From Halomonas sp. M4R1S46 (lineage in GTDB: Bacteria > Pseudomonadota > Gammaproteobacteria > Pseudomonadales > Halomonadaceae), in the NCBI RefSeq assembly GCF_025725685.1, contig NZ_CP107008.1, positions 2,976,001 to 3,040,000 of the forward strand: a DNA stretch of 64,000 nucleotides, in the 5' to 3' direction. This document shows, piece after piece, positions 25,166 through 32,402 of this stretch. Both the position numbers and the translations under genes were made by a program. Numbering within the stretch: position 1 is the stretch's first letter; each line of letters starts with the position of its first letter. The notes under the pieces were generated by a model. That model had not been told where the DNA came from and did no database searches. It saw only the letters and a program-made list of their open reading frames with translations.

Positions 25166-26512
25166 ATGAAGATCACCATCTTCGGTTCCGGATATGTAGG
25201 ACTCGTCACTGGCGCCTGCCTCGCCGAGGTCGGCCACGAGGTGATGTGCGTCGATGTGGACGCCGAGAAGGTGGCCCGCCTCAGCCAGGGCGAGGTGCCG
25301 ATCTACGAGCCGGGCCTCGAGACGCTGATCCACCAGAATCTGGAGGAGGGTCGGCTGCACTTCACCAATGATGCCAAGGCGGCGGTCGATTTCGGTCTGC
25401 TCCAGTTCATCGCCGTGGGCACGCCCTCCGACGAGGACGGCAGTGCCGACCTGACGCATGTGCTCAAGGTCGCCGAGACCATCGCCACCCACATGACCGA
25501 GTACCGCATCATCGTCGACAAGTCGACGGTGCCGGTGGGGACCGCCAGCAAGGTCGAGCGGACCGTCGCCGCGACCCTCGAGGCGCGTGGCGTGGACCTC
25601 GAGTTCGACGTCTGCTCCAACCCCGAGTTCCTCAAGGAAGGCGCCGCCATCGAGGACTTCTCGCGCGGCGCACGCATCGTGGTGGGCACCGAGTCCGAGC
25701 GCGTCCGCAAGGTCATGCGCGAGTGCTACGGCCCCTACAACCGCCAGCGGGACAAGTTGATGTTCATGGGCGTGCGCAGCGCCGAACTGACCAAGTACGC
25801 CGCCAATGCCATGCTGGCCACCAAGATCAGCTTCATCAACGAGATCGCCAACCTCTCCGAGCGCCTGGGCGCCGACATCGAGGAGGTACGCCACGGCATC
25901 GGCAGCGACCCGCGGATCGGCTACCACTTCATCTACCCGGGCTGCGGCTACGGTGGCTCCTGCTTCCCCAAGGACGTCAAGGCGCTGGCCCACACCGCCG
26001 AGGCGGCCGGTTACCCCGCCGAGCTGATCACCGCCGTCGAGCAGGTCAACGCGCGCCAGAAGAGCCGCCTGTTCGAGATGCTCAGCCAGGCCTTCAACGG
26101 CGACCTGGCCGGCAAGACCATCGCGCTGTGGGGCCTGGCCTTCAAGCCCAACACCGACGACATGCGCGAGGCGCCCAGCCGCGCCCTGATGGAGGCCCTG
26201 TGGCAGGCCGGTGCCCGGGTGCAAGCCTATGACCCCGAGGCCGCCGAGGAGTGCCTGCGCATCTATGGCAACCGCAACGACCTGGACGTCACCGAGCATC
26301 GTGACGAGACCCTCGAGGGCGCCCATGCCCTGGTCATCTGCACCGAGTGGAAGGCCTTCCGCACCGTCGACTTCGTCAAGCTGCGCGAGCGGCTGATCGA
26401 GCCGGTGGTGGTCGATGGCCGCAACCTCTTCTCGCCCCAGAGCGCCCAGGAGGCTGGCCTCACCTACTACGCCATCGGCCGAGGCGCCTCCGTCCGTCCC
26501 GTCGTCTCCTGA
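25166..26512 (+). CDS. ugd: UDP-glucose 6-dehydrogenase
   Basis: A 448-residue nucleotide-sugar dehydrogenase. The N-terminal Rossmann motif GSGYVGLVTGACLAEVGHEV, the VDKSTVPVGTASKVE segment, SNPEFLKEGAAIEDF, the catalytic Cys266 in GCGYGGSCFPKDVKAL and the C-terminal LAFKPNTDDMREAPS are all present. The wording is that of bacterial UDP-glucose dehydrogenases (UDP-glucose to UDP-glucuronate with 2 NAD+). It is not that of AlgD, the GDP-mannose enzyme that normally heads alginate operons, which has for example FAFGGSCLPKDV. As first gene of the exopolysaccharide operon it supplies the activated uronic acid. The ATG at 25166 is preceded by AAGGAG; an earlier in-frame start at 25103 is not supported. 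Confidence 0.9.
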   Translation: MKITIFGSGYVGLVTGACLAEVGHEVMCVDVDAEKVARLSQGEVPIYEPGLETLIHQNLEEGRLHFTNDAKAAVDFGLLQFIAVGTPSDEDGSADLTHVLKVAETIATHMTEYRIIVDKSTVPVGTASKVERTVAATLEARGVDLEFDVCSNPEFLKEGAAIEDFSRGARIVVGTESERVRKVMRECYGPYNRQRDKLMFMGVRSAELTKYAANAMLATKISFINEIANLSERLGADIEEVRHGIGSDPRIGYHFIYPGCGYGGSCFPKDVKALAHTAEAAGYPAELITAVEQVNARQKSRLFEMLSQAFNGDLAGKTIALWGLAFKPNTDDMREAPSRALMEALWQAGARVQAYDPEAAEECLRIYGNRNDLDVTEHRDETLEGAHALVICTEWKAFRTVDFVKLRERLIEPVVVDGRNLFSPQSAQEAGLTYYAIGRGASVRPVVS

Positions 26513-26523
26513 GAGGCAGCGAC

Positions 26524-28461
26524 ATGTCGAAGCTCCCAGACCACACTTCCGTCGCCAGCAAGGCGACGGAGCTGACCGCCCTGCTACTGCTGCTGGCCCT
26601 GCTGGTGGTGCTGCTCACCGAGCTGCCGTCGGAGGTCTTTTCCCCGGCGTCGAAGAGCTTCTTCTTCGCCATCGGAGCCGTCGGCGCCTGGCGCTACTCC
26701 TGGTGGATCGTCCAGGCCCTGCGCTCGGTGTGGTACAACCGGCGCATCTTTCCGCGGCTGAGGGCCGCGGCGGATGCCGCGGGGGACACCGCCAAGCCCA
26801 GCGAGCTGTACGTGCTGTGTACCTCGTTTCGCATCGACCCCGATGTCAGCTATCAAGTCTACGAAGGGCTGGTGCGCGAGGTCCGGGACTACGGGGTGCC
26901 GACGACGATCTTCGCCTCGCTGTCCGACCGCACCGACGTCGACATCATCACCCATGTGATGGAAGACCTCGGCTGGCCGGACAACGTCGAGCTCCGCTAC
27001 ATGTTCCAGAAGGGCGACGGCAAGCGCTCCGCGATGGCGGAGGTGCTGCGCGCCATCTCGCGTCGCGCGCCGGCGCCGGACGCCCTGCTGGTCTCGATGG
27101 ATGGCGACATCCTGCTGGAGCCGGGCACCCTGTCGCGCTCCCTGTCCTTCTTCAAGACCAACGAGGACCTGGGGGCGCTGACCACCAACAACAGTGCCAT
27201 CGTGACCGGCGGTGACGTCACCAAGGAATGGTACGACCTGCGCTATGCCCAGCGTCACCTGGTCATGAGCTCGCTGTCGGTATCGCGGCGCCTGCTGGTA
27301 CTGACCGGCCGCTACAGCGCCTTCCGCCTCGACCTGGCCACGCAGCCGAGCTTCATCGAGCTGGTGGAGAACGACCATGTGGAGCACTGGCGCTTCGGCA
27401 ACTTCAAGTTCCTCTCGGGGGACGACAAGTCGACCTGGTACTGGCTGCTCAAGAACGGCTGGCGGATGCTCTACCTGCCGGATGTCTACGTCTCCGGGTT
27501 CGAGGAGCTGCCGGATCGTCGGCGCTTCTTCAAGTCGACCACCGACCTGATGCGTCGCTGGTACGGCAACATGCTGCGCACCAGCGGCCGGGCGATCGCC
27601 CTGGGCCCGCGCCCGATGGGCATCTTCACCTGGTGGAGCCTGGTCGACCAGCGGCTCTCCATGTGGACGACCCTGATCGGCCCCATGGTGGTGATCCTGG
27701 TGACCCTGTTCGTGCGCCCGTCGTTCATCTTCGCCTATGCGCTGTGGATCCTGTTCACGCGCAGCATCTCGACGCTGATCCTGGCCTGGCAGCGCGGCCG
27801 CTTCAGCCTGCTGTGGATCCCGCTGATCTACTACAACCAGGTCTTCGGGGCCCTGCTCAAGACCTATGTCAGCTTTCGCTTCAATCGCCAGAAATGGTCG
27901 CGCCAGGGGATCTCCGCCGGCGAGCCCAGCGACCCCGTCGCCGTCAGTCGACAGCGGCGCATGGGTCACGTGCTGCATGGTTTCTTCGTCGCCGTGATGC
28001 TCTACGTGCTGCTGCTGGCCACCGGCGTGCTGCAGCCTCCCGATCGCACCGCCATGGCCATCCTGCAGGGCCCGGCCCCCAGCGAGGCGCAGGCCTCGAG
28101 CACGACGCCGAACATGGGGACGGCCAACCGCTGGATGGCCATGACGCTCGCCGATGGGTCACCCAGCGGCACCGTCATGCTGCCGCCGGAGCGCCTGCAG
28201 CTGGACGAGGGCCTGCTCGAGATCGTGGCCACCACCGACCGCATGAGAACCGAGCGCCTGACGGGGGCCGCCGGTGGCCAGACGACCACGCTGGACATCA
28301 GCCCCGCGCTGGCCCGACATATCCGCGACGCCAGTGGTCGTCCCCTCGACGGCAGCGGGATCGAGACCTGCGGCGCGTCGCCGGGCTGCGTCCTCGAGCT
28401 AGACGACCGGACCGTCCCCCTCGTCGACCTGAACATCAGAGTGCAACCCGGCCGCTCCTGA
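26524..28461 (+). CDS. alg8: Alg8-like processive glycosyltransferase (GT2) with C-terminal periplasmic extension
   Basis: A 645-residue membrane glycosyltransferase that follows Pseudomonas Alg8 through residue 500. Two N-terminal membrane segments (about 17-36 and 45-66) precede the GT2 domain with substrate-binding DGD at 193-195, the VENDHVEHWRFGNFKFLSGD acceptor-base region (about 281-300) and LMRRWYGN (342-349), matching LMYRWYGN of Alg8. Further membrane segments lie at about 380-425, 430-450 and 484-503. Pseudomonas Alg8 ends near here (about 494 residues); this protein adds about 140 residues of soluble, Thr/Asp-rich sequence, predicted periplasmic. It should polymerise a uronic acid; the UDP-glucose dehydrogenase next door suggests UDP-glucuronate as donor. 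Linkage and donor are inferred. Confidence 0.85.
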   Translation: MSKLPDHTSVASKATELTALLLLLALLVVLLTELPSEVFSPASKSFFFAIGAVGAWRYSWWIVQALRSVWYNRRIFPRLRAAADAAGDTAKPSELYVLCTSFRIDPDVSYQVYEGLVREVRDYGVPTTIFASLSDRTDVDIITHVMEDLGWPDNVELRYMFQKGDGKRSAMAEVLRAISRRAPAPDALLVSMDGDILLEPGTLSRSLSFFKTNEDLGALTTNNSAIVTGGDVTKEWYDLRYAQRHLVMSSLSVSRRLLVLTGRYSAFRLDLATQPSFIELVENDHVEHWRFGNFKFLSGDDKSTWYWLLKNGWRMLYLPDVYVSGFEELPDRRRFFKSTTDLMRRWYGNMLRTSGRAIALGPRPMGIFTWWSLVDQRLSMWTTLIGPMVVILVTLFVRPSFIFAYALWILFTRSISTLILAWQRGRFSLLWIPLIYYNQVFGALLKTYVSFRFNRQKWSRQGISAGEPSDPVAVSRQRRMGHVLHGFFVAVMLYVLLLATGVLQPPDRTAMAILQGPAPSEAQASSTTPNMGTANRWMAMTLADGSPSGTVMLPPERLQLDEGLLEIVATTDRMRTERLTGAAGGQTTTLDISPALARHIRDASGRPLDGSGIETCGASPGCVLELDDRTVPLVDLNIRVQPGRS

Positions 28462-28502
28462 GCACGCAGGCAGGAGCCAGGAGAACTCTCTAGGAGACAC
28501 CC

Positions 28503-30074
28503 ATGACCGACTATTACGCCGATAATCACGAACGCAGCGAACCCACACTGGGGGGCCAGCGAGATGACTCGCCGGCCCCCCAGGAGAACAATCAGGCCCG
28601 GCAGCGCCCGCAGACACCCGGCGTGGGCATCGCCCACGAACGCCGTGACGAGCGGCGCTATATCCGCGTGGCGCGGACCTTCCAGGTCAAGATGGAGGAC
28701 GGCACCCTCTTCGACGGGGTCGACCTCTCCCAGGGCGGCTTCGCGATCCACAGCGAGCGCCCCCTCCGCAGCGGGGCCCGGATCAAGGCCTCGCTGCTGA
28801 TCCTGGCGGGCGGCGCCGAATTGACCATCCCCGTGTCCGCCGAGTGCCGGCATTGCACGGCGACGGCACAGGGACGCAGTCATACCGCGGGCTTCGAGAT
28901 CACCGACATCTCCCCGGGCCACCTCGAGCTCCTGCGCCGGGTGATCCGCGCGAGCCTGAGCGGCCGCGAGGTCGACGTGGAAGGCTTGATGGCCGGCGAG
29001 GACCCCCAGACGCCGCGCAAGCGCCGGAACGAGGCGGGCATGTCCGCCCCCCAATCCGCCCAGCGCCCGCCCAAGCCGCTGGGGCGCTATGTGGCGCTGT
29101 TCATGGCCTTCGGCGTGCTGGCCCTGGTGGCGGCCGCCACGGCCTATCGCAACTTCATGCTGATCGAGCCGAGCTTCGCCGCGGTGACGGCACCGCGCAT
29201 CGATATCCGGGCGCCGGGGCCGGGCATCCTCCAGGCCCACGACCTCCAGGCCGGCGACCGAGTGGAGCGCGACGCCAAGCTGACCAGCGTCAAGAACGTC
29301 GACCTGGAATCTGACCTGATCCTGGCCAAGGCGGCCCAGAACTACAACAGCAAGCTGATCGAGAACCTGCAGAACAACATCGACTCCGGCGCCAACCAGG
29401 TCAGCCTGGCCAACTCCGCCAAGCCGGCCAACGGCGAGTCGGTGAGCTTCGAGACGGTGTCGCCGGAGATCGCCCAGGCCCGCATCGACCAGTTCGAGAC
29501 GGCCCGGGACTTCCAGAACTCGCGCATCACCGCCCTCGAGGCCCGTCAGTCCCAGAACGAGATCTACAGCCCCTGCAACTGCCTGGTGGCCTGGGCCCTG
29601 AGCAGTTCCGACGGGACCTACATCAACGAGAGCGAAAAGATCATGACGCTCATCCGTACCGGGGAGAACGACATCATGGTCGAGGCCCTGGTGCACATGG
29701 ACGACATCGACAACATCGATCCCAACCAGAAGGCCTACATCTCGCTGCCGCACACCTCGGGGCCGATCAGTGCCCGGGTACGCAGCGTGGCCCTCGACAT
29801 CGAGCGCCAGCCGCGTGCCGGCTTCCCCAACTGGGTGCGTCAGCAGCAGAACGTGGCCAGCGTGCTGCTGGTGCCGGAGAAGCCGCTGCCGGCCGACGCC
29901 GTCGGCACCCCGGTCGATGTTCGCTTCACCGAGGCCCCGCTGATCGGCACCACCGCCGAGTGGATCTGGCAGGGCGGGCGCGCCGTTGGCCAGCTGTTCG
30001 GTGGCATCTTCGGCCTGTTCACCGGCGACGAGCAGGAAGCCCAGACCAGCGGCAACCTCAGCCAATCGGGCTGA
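28503..30074 (+). CDS. alg44: Alg44-like PilZ/HlyD co-polymerase
   Basis: A 523-residue inner-membrane protein with the Alg44 layout: cytoplasmic PilZ domain, one membrane segment and a periplasmic HlyD-like part. The c-di-GMP-binding residues are visible as the RRDERRYIR arginine cluster (47-55) and DLSQGG (74-79). The membrane segment is at about 196-216 (YVALFMAFGVLALVAAATAY). A lipoyl/beta-barrel periplasmic domain follows, starting IDIRAPGPGILQAHDLQAGD. Pseudomonas Alg44 is about 389 residues; this one has a longer disordered N-terminus (about 45 residues) and a larger periplasmic domain. It should bind the Alg8-like synthase and switch polymerisation on with c-di-GMP. AGGAG precedes the ATG. 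Confidence 0.88.
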   Translation: MTDYYADNHERSEPTLGGQRDDSPAPQENNQARQRPQTPGVGIAHERRDERRYIRVARTFQVKMEDGTLFDGVDLSQGGFAIHSERPLRSGARIKASLLILAGGAELTIPVSAECRHCTATAQGRSHTAGFEITDISPGHLELLRRVIRASLSGREVDVEGLMAGEDPQTPRKRRNEAGMSAPQSAQRPPKPLGRYVALFMAFGVLALVAAATAYRNFMLIEPSFAAVTAPRIDIRAPGPGILQAHDLQAGDRVERDAKLTSVKNVDLESDLILAKAAQNYNSKLIENLQNNIDSGANQVSLANSAKPANGESVSFETVSPEIAQARIDQFETARDFQNSRITALEARQSQNEIYSPCNCLVAWALSSSDGTYINESEKIMTLIRTGENDIMVEALVHMDDIDNIDPNQKAYISLPHTSGPISARVRSVALDIERQPRAGFPNWVRQQQNVASVLLVPEKPLPADAVGTPVDVRFTEAPLIGTTAEWIWQGGRAVGQLFGGIFGLFTGDEQEAQTSGNLSQSG

Positions 30075-30108
30075 GCCCGTCCGTACCATACGTTAGCTCA
30101 TGACCACA

Positions 30109-30125
30109 GCCGCCCGTCGGGCGGC
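30109..30125 (+). terminator. Intercistronic hairpin between alg44 and the PL14-like lyase gene
   Basis: GCCGCCC-GTC-GGGCGGC, 34 bases after the alg44 stop and within a co-directional operon. No T tract; it may reduce lyase expression relative to the synthase genes. Confidence 0.4.
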
Positions 30126-30142
30126 CCCGACCGGAGCCCGAC

Positions 30143-31033
30143 ATGTCTCACGACACCCTTCCGAACGGTAAGCGTCACCTCGCCATGCTGATGGCGGCCC
30201 TGCTTCCCGGCCTGGCCGCACCGGCCATGGCCAAGAGTGATGAAGGCAACAACCTGTCGATACCCAGCGAGGCGGCCTGCTCGACCCGCTATCCGCTGGT
30301 CGCCTCTCCCGCGCCCGCGCCGCAGGCCGAGGATGCCAAGTCCGCCGTGCGTGACGGCTTCGGCACCCAGAAGGACTGGGGCACCGAAGACAACGTCGCA
30401 TTGCTCTCGGCCGGCGAGACCGGCCTCGACGAGCCCGGCCTGCGGATTCGTTACCCAGAGGGCACCTCGTCCCCCGGCGATACCGAGAAGGGGGGCGCCG
30501 GCTTCTATGCCGCGCCGGACGCCCTGGCCGGGGCGGAACGCGCCTGCCTGCAATACCGGGTCCGCTTCGAGCCGGGCTTCGACTTCGTCAAGGGCGGCAA
30601 GCTGCCCGGCCTGTTCGGCGGCGAAGCCCCCAGCGGCGGCGAGGAGGCCAACGGCGAGAACGGCTTCTCGATGCGCTACATGTGGCGCGAGAACGGCCAG
30701 GGCGAACTCTACGAGTACGCCGTCAACCAGGACAAGGAATACGGCAAGTCGGTGGGCCGGGGCCTGTGGAGCTTCCCTACCGGGCAGTGGGTCACCCTCG
30801 AGCAGGAGATCATCCTCAACGACCCCGGCCAGGACAACGGCGTGGCCCGCGTTTGGGTGGACGGTCGACCGATCCTCGAGCAGCGGAGAATCACCTATCG
30901 CACCAGCGAGGCGGTGACCATCGACGGCCTGATGTTCTCCACCTTCTTCGGTGGACATGGCGAGGACTGGCGCACGCCCCGTGACCAGCATGCCGACTTC
31001 GCCGGCTTCCGCTTCTACGCGCCCCGATCCTGA
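30143..31033 (+). CDS. Secreted polysaccharide lyase, PL14-like jelly roll
   Basis: A 296-residue secreted protein (signal peptide to about APAMAK, residue 31). The lyase signature of PL14-type enzymes is clear: GGKLPGLFGG with Lys153, FSMRYMWR with Ser176 and Arg178, and ELYEYAV with Tyr190 and Tyr192. From memory, the Chlorella-virus enzyme vAL-1 uses Lys197, Ser219, Arg221, Tyr233 and Tyr235; the spacing Arg-Tyr-Tyr (12 and 2) is identical and Lys-Ser differs by one. The histidine vAL-1 has between them is not obvious here. Family members cleave glucuronate- and mannuronate-containing polymers. Within the operon it probably trims or releases the polymer. GGAG precedes the ATG. Confidence 0.75.
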   Translation: MSHDTLPNGKRHLAMLMAALLPGLAAPAMAKSDEGNNLSIPSEAACSTRYPLVASPAPAPQAEDAKSAVRDGFGTQKDWGTEDNVALLSAGETGLDEPGLRIRYPEGTSSPGDTEKGGAGFYAAPDALAGAERACLQYRVRFEPGFDFVKGGKLPGLFGGEAPSGGEEANGENGFSMRYMWRENGQGELYEYAVNQDKEYGKSVGRGLWSFPTGQWVTLEQEIILNDPGQDNGVARVWVDGRPILEQRRITYRTSEAVTIDGLMFSTFFGGHGEDWRTPRDQHADFAGFRFYAPRS

Positions 31034-31090
31034 CCGACCCGACGGGCCGTGCCGACGGCCCGTCCCGACACCGCTTCACAAGGAGCTCCG

Positions 31091-32356
31091 ATGCCCATGA
31101 CCCAGTTCACCGGCCTTCGCCGCGCCGCCCTGCCCCAGCGTCTGCTCTCGGGGCTTTCCCTGGCCCTGTGCGGCCTGGGCGCGGCAGGGACCCCCGCGGC
31201 CCAGGCGATGACGCTCGAGGAGCGAGCCGAGCTCGACCTCTCCGAGTACAAGGTGACGGCGCCGGATGCCTCGTACTTCGATGTCGAGGCGCGCATGGCG
31301 CTGCTCGAGGACGTCGACAACCCCATCCTGCTGCAGGAAATCGACCAGCTGTCGACGGGCACCAGCTGCGAGCAGCTGATGGAGTACAAGCCCATCGACA
31401 CGCGTATGCGGATCCCGGGTTACTACCCCAGCCCCGAGGAATGGGAGCTGGCCTCGGAGCCCCTCTTCCAGTTCGAGGACAACGTCTCCCTGCTCGCCGG
31501 CAGCTACGTGGCCACCGGCGACGACTACTACGCCGAGTGCCTGGTGCGCTTCCTCGACAAGTGGGCCCAGGACGAGGCGCTGACCAACTTCTACTACGAC
31601 TCCATGGAGCCCCAGGCCTGGTTCGCCACCGAATCGATGATCTTCGCGGCCGCCATGGCCTACTCGGTGGTCCGTCCCGAGCTCGAGGGCATGCAGGAGG
31701 AACGCCAACGCATCGAGACCTGGCTCAACGACCTGGCCCACCAGCATTCGGACATCCAGGGACAGCCGGGCAACAGCTGCTGCAACAACCACTTCTACCG
31801 CCGCGCCCTCTACGCCACCATGGTCGGCGTGCTGACCGAGGACAACGAGCTGTTCCGCTTCGGTGTCAGCGCCATCTATTCCGCGCTGCACGACCTCACC
31901 GAGGAGGGCGCCCTGCCCATGGAGGTGGCTCGCGGGCGGCGCGCGACGCACTACCAGAACTATGCCGTGCTCTACCTGGTCACCAACATGCAGGTCATCG
32001 CGCGCCAGGGCTACGACATCTTCGAGCTTGAGATCGAGGGCAACACCATCCACGAGGCCGTCGACTTCGCCCTGGAGATCTTCGAGAACCCCGCCGCCCT
32101 GGGCGACATGGCCCCCCTTGAGCAGTACACCGGCTTTCTCAAGGACAACCAGTACTTCTCCTGGATGGAAATCTACCAGACCCGCTACCACGACCCGCAG
32201 ATCGCCGAGTTCATCCGCCGGGTGCGGCCCATCTACAACCGCAGTGCCGGTGGTTACATAACGCTCTACTTCATGGAGCCCGATGCACAGCGGAATATCG
32301 TCATGGATGAAAAGCAGCGCGAGGACGCCGCGTTCAAGGGCCTGGGAGTGGAGTGA
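31091..32356 (+). CDS. algL: AlgL-like alginate/polyuronate lyase (PL5)
   Basis: A 421-residue secreted enzyme with a signal peptide ending near AAQAM (residue 39). It has the PL5 landmarks: WLNDLAHQHS, the CCNNHFYRRA segment with the catalytic Asn-His pair (233-234; NNHSYW in AlgL) and ARGRRATHYQNYA with catalytic Arg and Tyr (about 281-291). In alginate producers AlgL is periplasmic and clears polymer that misses the export channel. The related PL5 enzyme Smlt1473 also cleaves polyglucuronate, so the family fits a glucuronan as well as alginate. The ATG at 31091 has AAGGAG just upstream, better than the in-frame ATG at 31049. Confidence 0.85.
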   Translation: MPMTQFTGLRRAALPQRLLSGLSLALCGLGAAGTPAAQAMTLEERAELDLSEYKVTAPDASYFDVEARMALLEDVDNPILLQEIDQLSTGTSCEQLMEYKPIDTRMRIPGYYPSPEEWELASEPLFQFEDNVSLLAGSYVATGDDYYAECLVRFLDKWAQDEALTNFYYDSMEPQAWFATESMIFAAAMAYSVVRPELEGMQEERQRIETWLNDLAHQHSDIQGQPGNSCCNNHFYRRALYATMVGVLTEDNELFRFGVSAIYSALHDLTEEGALPMEVARGRRATHYQNYAVLYLVTNMQVIARQGYDIFELEIEGNTIHEAVDFALEIFENPAALGDMAPLEQYTGFLKDNQYFSWMEIYQTRYHDPQIAEFIRRVRPIYNRSAGGYITLYFMEPDAQRNIVMDEKQREDAAFKGLGVE

Positions 32357-32402
32357 TCGCTCCCGGCCGCCCCCATCCATTACTTCGAGGCAGACCGATA
32401 TC

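Noticed and set aside
25166..26512. First exopolysaccharide gene as AlgD (GDP-mannose dehydrogenase)
   Set aside because: The motifs around the catalytic Cys and in the central domain match UDP-glucose dehydrogenases; AlgD-specific segments are missing.
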